This document shows positions 25,485-36,621 of a stretch of DNA of 64,000 nucleotides, piece by piece. The stretch covers positions 84,823 through 148,822 of the forward strand of contig NZ_RJNA01000006.1 of assembly GCF_003943815.1 (NCBI RefSeq). Reading direction: 5' to 3'. Source of the DNA: Streptococcus cristatus (GTDB taxonomy: Bacteria; Bacillota; Bacilli; Lactobacillales; Streptococcaceae). Every line of letters starts with the position of its first letter. The first letter of the stretch is position 1. The notes beneath the pieces were generated by a model. It saw nothing but the letters and a program-made list of their open reading frames with translations. It did not search any database and had not been told where the DNA came from. Position numbers and translations under genes: made by a program.

Positions 25485-25856
25485 ATGGCGCAATCGCAAA
25501 ATAAATCGATTGAATTTCAAACGACAGGGGTTTCCTATCTGGGTTTAGGTGGCAAGGTTGGGAAGTTTTTAGTTGGTGATGTTGCACTGGAATTCTACGC
25601 TGATGCTAATGTAGAAGACTATATCCAGCTACCTTGGTCTAGCATCCAGCAGATCGGTGCCAATGTCTCTGGGAAAAATGTCAGTCGCCATTTTGAAGTG
25701 TTTACAGACAAGGGCAAGTTTCTCTTTGCCTCCAAGGACACTGGAAAGATTCTCAAAATTGCACGGCAACATATCGGAAATGAGAAAGTTGTCAAATTGC
25801 CTACCTTGATCCAAACAATTGCCCAATTCTTTAAAAATCTATTTGCAAAAAAATAG
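25485..25856 (+). CDS. manO: DUF956 family protein ManO
   Basis: 123-residue DUF956 protein, regularly found next to manLMN in lactic acid bacteria and often called ManO. Typical features are TTGVSYLGLGGKVGKFLVGD near the N-terminus and NVSGKNVSRHFEVFT in the middle, with a basic, hydrophobic C-terminus (QFFKNLFAKK). It is proposed to influence mannose PTS expression or activity; the mechanism is unknown. It has its own promoter and GGGAG ribosome site. The serS promoter overlaps its last codons. Confidence 0.9.
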   Translation: MAQSQNKSIEFQTTGVSYLGLGGKVGKFLVGDVALEFYADANVEDYIQLPWSSIQQIGANVSGKNVSRHFEVFTDKGKFLFASKDTGKILKIARQHIGNEKVVKLPTLIQTIAQFFKNLFAKK

Positions 25857-25871
25857 AAAATCCTGTATAAT
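25843..25871 (+). promoter_or_regulatory. serS promoter
   Basis: TTGCAA (25843-25848), 17 bases, TATAAT (25866-25871). The -35 lies inside the 3' end of manO. Confidence 0.8.
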
Positions 25872-25877
25872 CTAGGA

Positions 25878-26055
25878 AACGGATAAGTAAGACTATCGCT
25901 TCTTTCAGAAAGTCTGCGGGTGTTGCGAGCAGATAGGAGCCTAGTGTGAAATTCTACCGTTGCAATACAACTACATACATAATCAAGTGCACACCTGTGA
26001 AGTTGGATGGAACCGCGGCCTAGCCGCTCCAACAGTCTCCTCGGTGTGCTTTTAT
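25878..26055 (+). promoter_or_regulatory. serine T-box riboswitch
   Basis: The leader contains the T-box-type GTTGGATGGAACCGCGG (about 26001-26017). A GCACACC / GGTGTGC stem encloses it and is followed by TTTT (terminator). In the stem I specifier region AATTCTACC offers a UCU serine codon (inferred). Uncharged tRNA-Ser would allow serS readthrough. Confidence 0.88.
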
Positions 26056-26068
26056 TTTTGGAGGTCTT

Positions 26069-27346
26069 ATGTTAGATTTAAAACGTATTCGGACAGACTT
26101 TGATGCTGTCGCAGAGAAATTAGCTACCCGTGGCGTAGCAGCTGATGTGCTCAATCGAATGAAGGAAATTGATGAGCAACGACGTGATTTATTGGTAAAA
26201 GTAGAAAATCTCAAAGCAGAACGCAACACTGTTTCTGCAGAGATTGCCCAAGCCAAACGCAACAAAGAAAATGCAGATGACAAGATTGCAGCCATGCAAA
26301 AACTATCTGCCCAAGTCAAGGATTTGGATGCTACTTTGGCTGAATTAGATGCTAAATTGACCGAGTTCACCACAACTCTGCCAAATATTCCGCACGATAG
26401 CGTGCCAGTCGGGGCAGACGAGGATGACAATGTAGAGGTCCGTCGCTGGGGTACACCGCGCCAATTTGACTTTGAAGCTAAGGCTCACTGGGATTTGGGC
26501 GAAGATTTGGATATCCTGGACTGGGAACGTGGAGCAAAAGTTACGGGAGCCCGCTTCCTCTTCTACAAGGGCTTGGGTGCTCGTTTGGAACGTGCTATCT
26601 ACAACTTCATGCTGGATGAGCATGGCAAAGAAGGCTATACAGAAGTCATCACTCCCTATATGGTCAACCATGACTCTATGTTTGGTACCGGGCAATATCC
26701 TAAGTTCAAAGAAGATACCTTTGAGCTAAGCGATACCAACTTCGTTCTGATTCCGACTGCCGAAGTTCCACTGACCAACTATTATCGAGACGAAATTCTA
26801 GACGGCAAGGAATTGCCAATCTACTTTACAGCTATGAGCCCATCTTTCCGTTCTGAAGCTGGTTCTGCTGGTCGTGACACACGTGGTCTCATCCGCCTGC
26901 ACCAATTCCACAAGGTTGAAATGGTCAAATTTGCCAAGCCAGAAGAATCTTATGAAGAGCTAGAAAAGATGACTGCCAATGCAGAAAACATCCTACAAAA
27001 GCTCAATCTGCCTTACCGTGTCGTTGCTCTTTCTACTGGTGACATGGGCTTCTCAGCTGCTAAAACCTACGACTTGGAAGTCTGGATTCCAGCTCAGAAC
27101 ACCTACCGTGAAATCTCTAGCTGCTCTAACACAGAAGATTTCCAAGCTCGTCGTGCCCAAATCCGCTACCGTGACGAAGCAGATGGCAAGGTCAAACTCC
27201 TCCACACTCTCAATGGATCTGGACTGGCTGTCGGACGTACAGTCGCTGCTATCTTAGAAAATTACCAAAACGAAGATGGCTCTGTAACCATTCCTGAAGT
27301 CCTACGTCCTTACATGGGTGGCTTGGAAGTCATCGCACCAAAATAA
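26069..27346 (+). CDS. serS: seryl-tRNA synthetase
   Basis: Charges tRNA-Ser with serine. 425 residues: the N-terminal long coiled-coil tRNA-binding arm (~25-105, Lys/Glu/Ala-rich) is followed by the class II catalytic domain with motif 2 ([21 protein letters not shown], ~265-285) and motif 3 ([14 protein letters not shown], near 387-400). GGAGG lies before the ATG. Controlled by the serine T-box just upstream. Confidence 0.97.
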   Translation: MLDLKRIRTDFDAVAEKLATRGVAADVLNRMKEIDEQRRDLLVKVENLKAERNTVSAEIAQAKRNKENADDKIAAMQKLSAQVKDLDATLAELDAKLTEFTTTLPNIPHDSVPVGADEDDNVEVRRWGTPRQFDFEAKAHWDLGEDLDILDWERGAKVTGARFLFYKGLGARLERAIYNFMLDEHGKEGYTEVITPYMVNHDSMFGTGQYPKFKEDTFELSDTNFVLIPTAEVPLTNYYRDEILDGKELPIYFTAMSPSFRSEAGSAGRDTRGLIRLHQFHKVEMVKFAKPEESYEELEKMTANAENILQKLNLPYRVVALSTGDMGFSAAKTYDLEVWIPAQNTYREISSCSNTEDFQARRAQIRYRDEADGKVKLLHTLNGSGLAVGRTVAAILENYQNEDGSVTIPEVLRPYMGGLEVIAPK

Positions 27347-27349
27347 ACA

Positions 27350-27380
27350 ATGAAAGGTCCGAAACAATCGGACCTTTTCT
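27350..27380 (+). terminator. serS terminator
   Basis: AAAGGTCCG / CGGACCTTTT stem with a short loop, directly after serS. Confidence 0.88.
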
Positions 27381-27448
27381 TATACTTCTTAAGGAGAAAC
27401 TCAACAGTTCAGAAAGAGAAACGAGATATAGGATTTTCTACTTTAAAA

Positions 27449-27621
27449 GAGAGTGGGACAGAAATCGGTCATTCGTTAGAATTCGATTTCATCGTCCCAC
27501 CTCCGCACTGTTGAGTAGGGCTGTAAAAGCTGATGAAATCAGCGTAGTAGAGCCCACTCAGCAACTGTGTCTTGCTCTACAATCCAAAGAAAAGAGGATA
27601 GGACTTTTGTCCCAGCCTCTT
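27449..27621 (-). repeat. structured intergenic repeat, copy 3 (reversed)
   Basis: Same element as at 5857 but in opposite orientation. It lies between convergent serS and the peptide-binding lipoprotein gene, ending 5 bases before the latter's stop codon. The GGAC-tttt-GTCC hairpin, flanked by GAGG / CCTC in this copy, is followed by TTTCCTTTT on the plus strand, so it could back up the serS terminator. Confidence 0.88.
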
Positions 27622-27626
27622 TCCTT

Positions 27627-29585
27627 TTATTTAACGTGACTTGCTAACTCTTCTTGAGCTTTTTTATTTGATTCTTCTTTTTCTTTTTCCCATTTTTTCA
27701 AAGCTTTTTGATAATCAGATACTGTTAGGACCTTATCTTGAAGCTCCATTCCCTTAAATACATAGACATCACCCTTGATACCTACATAAGAGTAGGCTTT
27801 GGTAAATGGTACGACCTTTTGAACCATTGGTGAAGCACCTGCAGAAATAGACGGGATCACAATAGAACTATCTGTTAACCAAGCCTGCGCTGCTGCATAC
27901 TTCGTATAGCGAGCATTGGTATCTTGCTTTTCTGCATCTGCCTGATCCAAAAGCGCTTTGTAGTCCGTTAAACCAACCTTGGAAGCAAGATCTTGGTTTT
28001 GGCCTTTTGTCAGACCAATATTATCCAAGCTATCCCCTGTTTCTGGGTTAAAGATATTCAGATAAGTTACTGGGTCTTGGTAGTCTGCTGACCAACCAGA
28101 CATATTGAGGTCATAGTCCTTTTGGGCAGCTGTTTCTGCAAAGTAAGTAGAGTTATCAAAATCGTCTGATGACATTTGGTGCACGTCAATCACAACGTTT
28201 TCTTGGCCTAGAGCTGCCTCAACAGATTGTTTGAAGGAATTGGTCCGCTGCACCATGATTTTATCTGTCTGGTCAACTGGTACATCTAGATGAATTGGGA
28301 ATTCAGCCCCCTGTGCTTGCAGAGCTTCTTTTGCTTTAGCAAATTCTGCCTTGGCCTTATCTGGGTTGTAAATGCTGTCCTGGGCATCAGCTAATTTGAC
28401 ACCTTGCCATTCATCCCCATAAGAAGCCAGTTGTGATTCAACGACATCCGAGAAGTCCTTGCCATCTACTTGCACAAAACTAGGAGGCACAAGCAAGCTT
28501 CTGATAATTTTCGTTGCTCCTTCATTACCATTCATCTGGGCACCAAAGGATTTACGGTCAAAAGCAAAGTTGATTGCTTGGCGGAAGTCCTTATTTTGAA
28601 TTGCTTCTTTGCTGGCAGCTTTTTGGGCATCTGTCTTAGAAGTGTGGCTATAAGCCTGACGATTCAAGTTAAAGGCATAGAAATAGCTAGTTGAGTTTTG
28701 TGGAGTAAAGATGATGTTGTCTTTGTATTTCTTTTCTACTGATGCGTAGTTTGAGCTAGTCGGATAGAGACGAGCTTGCGTGTAAGCACCATCAGTAAAG
28801 TTACGGATCAACGACTCTTGGTCAGAACCATCGTAGTAAGTCAACTTGACATCTTCGATCTTCACATTGTCCTTGTCCCAATAGTTTTGGTTTTTAGAAT
28901 ATTCGATAACAGACTTAGAAGTAAATGACTTTAATACATATGGACCATTGTAGAGGATACCGGAAGGTTTCACGGTACCAAAGTCTTTGCCTTCTTTCTT
29001 CAGAAATTCTTCGTTAATCGGGAAGAGAATGCCCATCGTTGTCTTAGAATTCCAATAGCTTTCTGGCTGATTCAGAGTGTATTGAACTGTATTGTCGTCG
29101 ATTGCCTTGACACCGACAGTAGAGAAATCATTGCTTTCTCCTTTGATATAAGCATCCAAGCCCTTGATAGAGTTTTGCACGATTGGTAATGCTTCTGATT
29201 TTTCATCTGCAGCGTGCTTGAGCCCTGTGACAAAATCTTGTGCCTTGACAGCAGCATATTCTTCACCTTCTGCTGTGTACCATTTAGCATCCTTACGCAA
29301 CTTATAAGTATAAGTTAGGCCATCTTTAGACACAGTCCAGTCTTCAGCCAATGAAGGGATAAGATTCCCATATTGATCATTTTCTAAAAGACCGTCGACC
29401 AAATTGGCAATAACGTCAGAAGTAGAGGAGCGATTGGAGTTTACATAATCCAATGTATCTGGATCTGTATTATAGACATAAGAATATGTCTTTGCCGAGC
29501 TAGTGCTTGACTTGCCACAAGCAGCCAAGAATAGCGCTGATGCTGCAACCAAACCAGTAATAGCCAACCATTTAGATTTTTTCAT
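27627..29585 (-). CDS. oligopeptide-binding lipoprotein, AliB/Hpp type
   Basis: Extracellular substrate-binding protein for oligopeptides (SBP family 5), lipid-anchored, that feeds an Opp-type ABC permease encoded elsewhere. 652 residues. Lipobox LFLAAC with Cys about 24 residues in; then YSYVYNTDPDTLDYVNS and the family block VDGLLENDQYGNLIPSLAEDW. Related to pneumococcal AliA/AliB and S. gordonii HppA/G/H; which one cannot be told by eye. The ATG at 29585 has GGAG 8 bases upstream; the TTG at 29591 is rejected. No permease or ATPase genes adjoin it. Confidence 0.92.
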   Translation of the reverse strand: MKKSKWLAITGLVAASALFLAACGKSSTSSAKTYSYVYNTDPDTLDYVNSNRSSTSDVIANLVDGLLENDQYGNLIPSLAEDWTVSKDGLTYTYKLRKDAKWYTAEGEEYAAVKAQDFVTGLKHAADEKSEALPIVQNSIKGLDAYIKGESNDFSTVGVKAIDDNTVQYTLNQPESYWNSKTTMGILFPINEEFLKKEGKDFGTVKPSGILYNGPYVLKSFTSKSVIEYSKNQNYWDKDNVKIEDVKLTYYDGSDQESLIRNFTDGAYTQARLYPTSSNYASVEKKYKDNIIFTPQNSTSYFYAFNLNRQAYSHTSKTDAQKAASKEAIQNKDFRQAINFAFDRKSFGAQMNGNEGATKIIRSLLVPPSFVQVDGKDFSDVVESQLASYGDEWQGVKLADAQDSIYNPDKAKAEFAKAKEALQAQGAEFPIHLDVPVDQTDKIMVQRTNSFKQSVEAALGQENVVIDVHQMSSDDFDNSTYFAETAAQKDYDLNMSGWSADYQDPVTYLNIFNPETGDSLDNIGLTKGQNQDLASKVGLTDYKALLDQADAEKQDTNARYTKYAAAQAWLTDSSIVIPSISAGASPMVQKVVPFTKAYSYVGIKGDVYVFKGMELQDKVLTVSDYQKALKKWEKEKEESNKKAQEELASHVK

Positions 29586-29615
29586 GAGCAAATCTCCTTC
29601 TTTAGATTATGTATT

Positions 29616-29643
29616 ATTATACATCATTTCTAGACAAATACAA
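29616..29643 (-). promoter_or_regulatory. promoter of peptide-binding lipoprotein gene
   Basis: TTGTAT (29643-29638) and TATAAT (29621-29616), 16-base spacing. Just upstream (29648-29662) the sequence keeps the right half of a CodY-like box (GAAAATT) but has about 4 mismatches of 15, so CodY control is only possible. Confidence 0.6.
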
Positions 29644-29864
29644 GTCTTATTTAAGAAAATTTTAAAATTCTATGCATTTTTCTTATTTTTATTGAAACAA
29701 AGTATAGGAAAATTTCTATGCATTTTCATATATTTTCATAAACATGCAGAAAATCTTATAAATAAAAATTTGTTCAATATTTTACAAGGATTTTTGAATA
29801 GGATTATCAAAAATATCGGCTTTTTTATGTTACAATAGATTTATTACTAATCTAGGGGAAAGAA

Positions 29865-31142
29865 ATGAAAAAACTTTTTGTATTCTTACTGCTATTCTTT
29901 GGCCTGATTGCCAAGCCTGTTCTGGCAGATGACTATGAAATTGCCGCTAAAAGCGCCATTGCTGTCGATGCAAACTCAGGAAAAATCCTCTATGAAAAGG
30001 AGGCTACAAGCCCACTAGAAGTCGGTGCTATTACTAACATTTTGACTGCTTATCTGGTTTACGAAGCCATTGCTGATGGCAAACTGAGTCTAGAAACTGA
30101 GGTTGATATTTCTGATTATGCTTACCAGCTGACAGTAAATCCAGCTATCGCAAACTTGCCTCTGGAAGCGCGACGCTACAAGGTAAAGGACTTGCTAAAT
30201 GCTTCTCTTTTAGCAAGCGCCAACAGCGCTACCATTGCTCTGGCAGAAAAAGTTGGTGGAAGCGAAGAAAATTTTGTCAAGATGATGAAAGCCAAACTCA
30301 AGGAATGGAATATTTCTGATGCAATCATTGTAAATGCTACTGGTACGGATATTCGTTTACTAGATGGTTCGCTAGACACTACCAATAACGAAGAGGAGTC
30401 CGCAGAGAATTCTAAAAGCAAGAAAAAACAAGAAACTGCTAATAAGTTCAGTGCTTATGATATAGCCGTAATTGCTTCACATCTGATTGATGACTACCCA
30501 GAAGTCCTTGGCATCACTTCCAAATCTCATGTGAATTTTGCAGGAATCCAATTAGAAAATCCCAACTTAATGTTGGAAGGTTCTCCTAGTTTTCGGACAG
30601 GAGTGAAGGGTTTAAAGACAGGCGGGTCTGAGCAGAGTGGTGTTTCATTTGTCGGTGTAACAAGTGAAAAAGGGATGCGATTGATCACAGTCGTTTTAGG
30701 AGTCACACAGGAAGATAATGACCCTAATACCCGTTTTGGCGTTACATCTAGCCTAATGACCTACGTTACGCAAAATTTTTCTCCGACGGTCTTGGTCAAA
30801 AAAGGCGAACGATATAATAACTCACAAGTAGCTATTAGAGACAGCCAAGAGGATAAGGTCGCTGCAGTTGCTAGTGAGGACCTGGTAATTCTAGAACGGA
30901 TAGCCAATCAGGCTGAACATAAAGTCACCTTTACGCCAAGTCCACAGGAGCTGCAGGCACCCTTGAAAAAGGGTAGTGTAGTGGGCACCCTCACTTATAC
31001 AGATTCTGAGCCGATCGGCCAGGGCTACATCGAAAATAAGAAAACTTCTATTTCTATGGTTACAGAAAAAAAGGTTGAAAAAGCTATCATTTTCAAAGTC
31101 TGGTGGAACGACTTCATCCGCTTTGTCAACGAGAAGTTATAA
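29865..31142 (+). CDS. dacA: DacA-like D,D-carboxypeptidase, active site lost
   Basis: 425-residue homologue of the low-molecular-weight PBP that trims D-alanine from peptidoglycan pentapeptides (pneumococcal PBP3/DacA). It has a signal peptide (cleavage near PVLADDYE), a transpeptidase-like domain, a PBP5-type C-domain and an amphipathic C-terminal membrane anchor (IIFKVWWNDFIRFVNEKL). Ser118-Ala-Asn120 and Lys251-Thr-Gly are intact. The SxxK motif is not: it reads Ala55-Ile-Thr-Asn58, so both the nucleophilic serine and the general-base lysine are replaced (codons GCT and AAC). A Ser/Glu/Lys-rich insert lies near residues 170-190. The frame is intact, so it looks like a maintained penicillin-binding pseudoenzyme rather than a decayed gene. 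Next to suf genes, as in pneumococcus. Confidence 0.9.
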   Translation: MKKLFVFLLLFFGLIAKPVLADDYEIAAKSAIAVDANSGKILYEKEATSPLEVGAITNILTAYLVYEAIADGKLSLETEVDISDYAYQLTVNPAIANLPLEARRYKVKDLLNASLLASANSATIALAEKVGGSEENFVKMMKAKLKEWNISDAIIVNATGTDIRLLDGSLDTTNNEEESAENSKSKKKQETANKFSAYDIAVIASHLIDDYPEVLGITSKSHVNFAGIQLENPNLMLEGSPSFRTGVKGLKTGGSEQSGVSFVGVTSEKGMRLITVVLGVTQEDNDPNTRFGVTSSLMTYVTQNFSPTVLVKKGERYNNSQVAIRDSQEDKVAAVASEDLVILERIANQAEHKVTFTPSPQELQAPLKKGSVVGTLTYTDSEPIGQGYIENKKTSISMVTEKKVEKAIIFKVWWNDFIRFVNEKL

Positions 31143-31144
31143 AA

Positions 31145-31182
31145 GAAATACCGCGAATCAATTGATTCGCGGTTATTTGTAT
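31145..31182 (+). terminator. dacA terminator
   Basis: ACCGCGAATCA / TGATTCGCGGT perfect stem 6-8 bases after the stop codon, followed by TATTTG. Confidence 0.8.
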
Positions 31183-31312
31183 AGTTTGTAAACGTTTAAC
31201 GTAATCAAAAAAAGTTCTTTGAGGGTTAACTCGCAATCGAGTATTCTGCTACTGTTTAACAGGTCCTCTGAATCTTTTAAATACTTTGCCTAGGCAAAGC
31301 TTTATTCGCAAT

Positions 31313-31337
31313 TAAAAAGAGGCCAACGCCTCTTTTT
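31313..31337 (-). terminator. suf operon terminator
   Basis: AAAGAGG-cgttgg-CCTCTTTTT on the minus strand, starting at the sufB stop codon. Confidence 0.85.
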
Positions 31338-32748
31338 ATCCAACAGACCCTTCCATTTCATAGCTGATGAGACGGTTCAGCTCAACAGCATATTCCATAG
31401 GCAGTTCTTTGGTAAAAGGCTCGACAAAGCCCATGACAATCATTTCGGTTGCTTCGGATTCGGACAAGCCACGGCTCATGAGATAGTAGAGCTGCTCTTC
31501 TGAAATCTTAGAAACTTTAGCTTCATGTTCCAAAGCTACCTGCGAGTTGTGGATTTCATTAAATGGAATGGTGTCTGATGCAGACAAATCGTCCATGATA
31601 ATGGTGTCACATTCGATATGGCTGACAGATTTCTTAGAATTGCGAGCAAAGGTCACTTGGCCACGGTAGTCAACTTTTCCTCCACCTTTAGCGATGGATT
31701 TAGACACGATAGACGAGCTGGTGTGTGGCGCATTGTGAATCATCTTAGCCCCTGTATCCTGATGCTGACCAGCATTGGCAAAAGCGATAGAAAGCATGGT
31801 ACCACGCGCTCCTTCTCCGTCCAGATAAACAGATGGGTACTTCATGGTTGTTTTGGCACCCAAGTTTCCATCAATCCACTCAACTGTCGCATCTTTCATA
31901 GCCCGCGCTCGTTTAGTTACAAGGTTGTAGACATTATCTGACCAGTTTTGAATCGTCGTATAGCGCATATAGGCGCCGTCAAGAGCAAAGATTTCAACAA
32001 TCGCTGCATGCAAGCTGTTACTTGAATATGTTGGTGCTGTACATCCTTCTACGTAGTGAACACTTGCTCCCTCATCAACGATAATCAAAGTCCGTTCAAA
32101 CTGACCGGAATTTTCATTGTTGATACGGAAGTAGGTTTGAAGTGGAATGTCTACCTTGACACCTTTTGGCACATAGATAAAGGTACCACCAGACCAGACG
32201 GCGGAGTTAAGGGCAGCCAACTTGTTGTCTGTCGGCGGAACCAACTTAGCAAAATACTGTTTGAAAAGCTCTGGGTATTCCTTAAGAGCTGAGTCAGTAT
32301 CTGTAAAGACGATTCCTAGCTTTTGGAACTCTTCCTTCATATTGTGGTAGACCACTTCGGACTCATACTGGGCAGCTGCACCAGCAAGGTAAGCTCGCTC
32401 CGCTTCTGGGATCCCAATCCGTTCAAAGGTTTCCTTGATCTTCTCAGGCACTTCATCCCAGCTTCTAGCAGGCTTATCAGAGGCCTTTTGGTAATAAATC
32501 AAGTCATCAAAATTAATTTCTGACAAATCTGGGCCCCAAGTCTGCATCGGCATTTTCTTGAAAACCTCGTAGGACTTAAGGCGGAAATCCAACATCCATT
32601 CTGGTTCATTCTTGGCTGCAGAGAGCTCGCGAATAACCGCTTCATTCAGCCCTTTCCCTGTCGAGAGAACAGGCTCAACATCGTCATGGAAACCAAACTT
32701 GTACTCACCAAGATCAATTGGTTTTGGTTCTACTCTTTCTTCTGACAT
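31336..32748 (-). CDS. sufB: Fe-S cluster scaffold protein SufB
   Basis: Core subunit of the SufBCD scaffold, on which iron-sulphur clusters are assembled. 470 residues. Family features are [26 protein letters not shown] split over the N-terminal region, [19 protein letters not shown] and [20 protein letters not shown] in the beta-helix core, then SHIECDTI and the C-terminal [14 protein letters not shown]. Last gene of sufC-sufD-sufS-sufU-sufB, 17 bases after sufU. Confidence 0.97.
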   Translation of the reverse strand: MSEERVEPKPIDLGEYKFGFHDDVEPVLSTGKGLNEAVIRELSAAKNEPEWMLDFRLKSYEVFKKMPMQTWGPDLSEINFDDLIYYQKASDKPARSWDEVPEKIKETFERIGIPEAERAYLAGAAAQYESEVVYHNMKEEFQKLGIVFTDTDSALKEYPELFKQYFAKLVPPTDNKLAALNSAVWSGGTFIYVPKGVKVDIPLQTYFRINNENSGQFERTLIIVDEGASVHYVEGCTAPTYSSNSLHAAIVEIFALDGAYMRYTTIQNWSDNVYNLVTKRARAMKDATVEWIDGNLGAKTTMKYPSVYLDGEGARGTMLSIAFANAGQHQDTGAKMIHNAPHTSSSIVSKSIAKGGGKVDYRGQVTFARNSKKSVSHIECDTIIMDDLSASDTIPFNEIHNSQVALEHEAKVSKISEEQLYYLMSRGLSESEATEMIVMGFVEPFTKELPMEYAVELNRLISYEMEGSVG

Positions 32749-32765
32749 AATTTCCTTTCACATTC

Positions 32766-34434
<1,669 letters not shown>

Positions 34435-34463
34435 CTAACTAATACGGGACAAGGCCCAGCTTT

Positions 34464-35726
34464 TTATCTTTTTGCGAGAATAATATCGATATTTTCAATC
34501 ATTTCATCACGGACTTCTTTAACAGGGATTTCCACAATCACTGAACCTAAGAAGCCGCGCACGACCAAGCGCTCTGCCGTCGCCTTATCAAGACCTCGAC
34601 TCATGAGGTAATACATATCTTCTGGATCCACCTGACCGATAGAAGCCGCGTGACCAGCTGTCACATCGTTTTCATCAATTAAGAGGATTGGATTAGCATC
34701 TGAGCGCGCTTGGTCAGACAGCATGAGAACCCGGCTTTCCTGCTGGGCATCTGCTCCCTTAGCGCCTTTGATAATATGTCCGATACCATTGAAAGTCAAG
34801 GTTCCTTTTTCTAGGATAACCCCGTGCTGCAGGATATTTCCGATAGAGTTGCAGCCATAATTAGTTACGCGGGTATCAATCCCCTGAACCTGCTTGCCAC
34901 TTGAGAGCGCCACTACTTTCATATCCGCATGGCTTCCATTACCGTAAAGGTCGCTATCAAAGTCAGCCACGACATTGCCTTCGTTCATAACGCCGATAGC
35001 CCAGTCAATCATGGCATCATTATCCAGCTTACCGCGACGGCTGATATAAGCCGTTACATTTTCACCCAAGCGATCAATAGCTGAAAACTTAATCTGAGCT
35101 CCAGCCTGAGCAATAACTTCGACAGTGATATTGGCAGTTGCTGGAACAGTTCCTTCACCGTAAGTTTCCAAACGTTCCAAGTAGTTAACCTTGGAATGCT
35201 TGCCTGCGATAATCAAAATATGCTTGTTAAAAGGAACATCGCTTTCGCTGTCCTGATAAAAAATTCCTTCAATCGGCTGGTCAATCTCAACATTGTCCGG
35301 TACATAAAGAACCGCGCCACTATTAAAATAAGCCGTATGGTAAGCCGCTAATTTGTCCTCGTCATACTTGACTGCGGACATAAAATGCTTCTCTACCAGC
35401 TCTGGAATCTCTTCCAAAGCTGTGTGGAAATCTATGAAGATCACACCTTGCGCTGCCAAATCAGCCGGCAATTGCTCCAGAACAGTATGAGTTCCCACTT
35501 GAACAAGCTTGAGATTGTCATCTAGGGCTGTAAAGTCTGGAACACTTGTCAGCGGCTCACTCTCTGAAATACGGCCGTCTCCCAGATTCCAGCGATGGAA
35601 TTTAACCCGCTCAATAACTGGCAAATCCAGTTGGTCCATCTGGTCAAAGGCCTGCTGACGGAGAGCAGCCAACCATGCTGGTTCTGCGTGAACTTGTGAA
35701 AATTCGTGAATCAATTCTTTTGTCAT
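34464..35726 (-). CDS. sufD: Fe-S cluster assembly protein SufD
   Basis: SufB paralogue that completes the SufBC2D scaffold and is needed for iron acquisition into it. 420 residues. The beta-helix core contains NSGAVLYVPDNVEIDQPIEG and the C-terminal block [22 protein letters not shown], which matches the one in SufB. Second gene of the operon, between sufC and sufS. Confidence 0.96.
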   Translation of the reverse strand: MTKELIHEFSQVHAEPAWLAALRQQAFDQMDQLDLPVIERVKFHRWNLGDGRISESEPLTSVPDFTALDDNLKLVQVGTHTVLEQLPADLAAQGVIFIDFHTALEEIPELVEKHFMSAVKYDEDKLAAYHTAYFNSGAVLYVPDNVEIDQPIEGIFYQDSESDVPFNKHILIIAGKHSKVNYLERLETYGEGTVPATANITVEVIAQAGAQIKFSAIDRLGENVTAYISRRGKLDNDAMIDWAIGVMNEGNVVADFDSDLYGNGSHADMKVVALSSGKQVQGIDTRVTNYGCNSIGNILQHGVILEKGTLTFNGIGHIIKGAKGADAQQESRVLMLSDQARSDANPILLIDENDVTAGHAASIGQVDPEDMYYLMSRGLDKATAERLVVRGFLGSVIVEIPVKEVRDEMIENIDIILAKR

Positions 35727-35767
35727 GTCATTCTCCTATCTTTTATCAAAGTCAAAAGAATGTTTGA

Positions 35768-36538
35768 CTAGACTTCTTCAGTATAGTTGAAGCCCAACTC
35801 TTCAGCCAATTTGGCATAGCCTTCTTTTTCCAAGCGAACTGCCAATTCTGGACCGCCAGAAAGAACAACTTTCCCCTCCATCATGACATGAACAACGTCT
35901 GGAGTGATATAGTTGAGCAGGCGTTGGTAGTGGGTGATGATCATAGCACCAAATCCCTCTCCACGCATAGCATTGACCCCTTTAGACACGACCTTGAGAG
36001 CGTCGATATCCAGACCTGAGTCAATCTCATCCAAAAGCGCAAAAGTTGGCTCTAACATAAGCAACTGCAAGATTTCATTACGTTTTTTCTCACCACCTGA
36101 GAAGCCTTCATTGAGGTAGCGCTCAGCCATTTCTTCCTTCATGTTGAGCAATTCCATCTTTTCATCTAGTTTAGTAATGAAGTCACGGACAGAGATTTTT
36201 TCATCGTCTTCCTTACCAGCGTTCATGGCCGCACGAAGAAACTCCGCATTGGTAATACCAGGAATTTCACTAGGATACTGCATTGCAAGGAAGAGTCCCA
36301 TGCGAGCCCGTTCATCCACTTCTAGCTCCAAGATATTAACCCCATCAAAAAGCACCTCTCCTTGAGTTACTTCGTAGTTAGGATTTCCCATAATGGCTGC
36401 AGACAAGGTAGATTTCCCTGTTCCATTTGGACCCATGATAGCTGCAACTTCTCCCGTTTTCAGAGTAAGATTTACCCCTTTGAGAATTTTTTTCCCTTCA
36501 ATTTCAACATGAAGATCTTTGATTTCTAAGACAGACAT
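35768..36538 (-). CDS. sufC: Suf complex ATPase SufC
   Basis: ABC-type ATPase that powers the SufBCD scaffold; it is soluble and not a transporter. 256 residues, with Walker A GPNGTGKST (~36-44), signature EGFSGGEKKRNEI, Walker B FALLDEIDSGLD and the His switch ITHYQR. First gene of the operon; the 83 bases upstream hold the tagO terminator and the presumed suf promoter. Confidence 0.97.
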   Translation of the reverse strand: MSVLEIKDLHVEIEGKKILKGVNLTLKTGEVAAIMGPNGTGKSTLSAAIMGNPNYEVTQGEVLFDGVNILELEVDERARMGLFLAMQYPSEIPGITNAEFLRAAMNAGKEDDEKISVRDFITKLDEKMELLNMKEEMAERYLNEGFSGGEKKRNEILQLLMLEPTFALLDEIDSGLDIDALKVVSKGVNAMRGEGFGAMIITHYQRLLNYITPDVVHVMMEGKVVLSGGPELAVRLEKEGYAKLAEELGFNYTEEV

Positions 36539-36587
36539 TTCTTTTTCCTTTCTTTGCTTAGCTGATTTACATACTTTAGTATACCAA

Positions 36588-36610
36588 AAAAAAGCCCAAA
36601 AGGCTTTTAT
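36588..36610 (-). terminator. mecA-tagO terminator
   Basis: AAAGCC / GGCTTT stem with a run of at least eight Ts on the minus strand, after the tagO stop. Confidence 0.8.
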
Positions 36611-36621
36611 TTTGTTTAGAA

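Noticed and set aside
31187..31204. cre-like TGTAAACGTTTAAC downstream of dacA
   Set aside because: Lies between two terminators of convergent genes with no promoter to control; probably chance.
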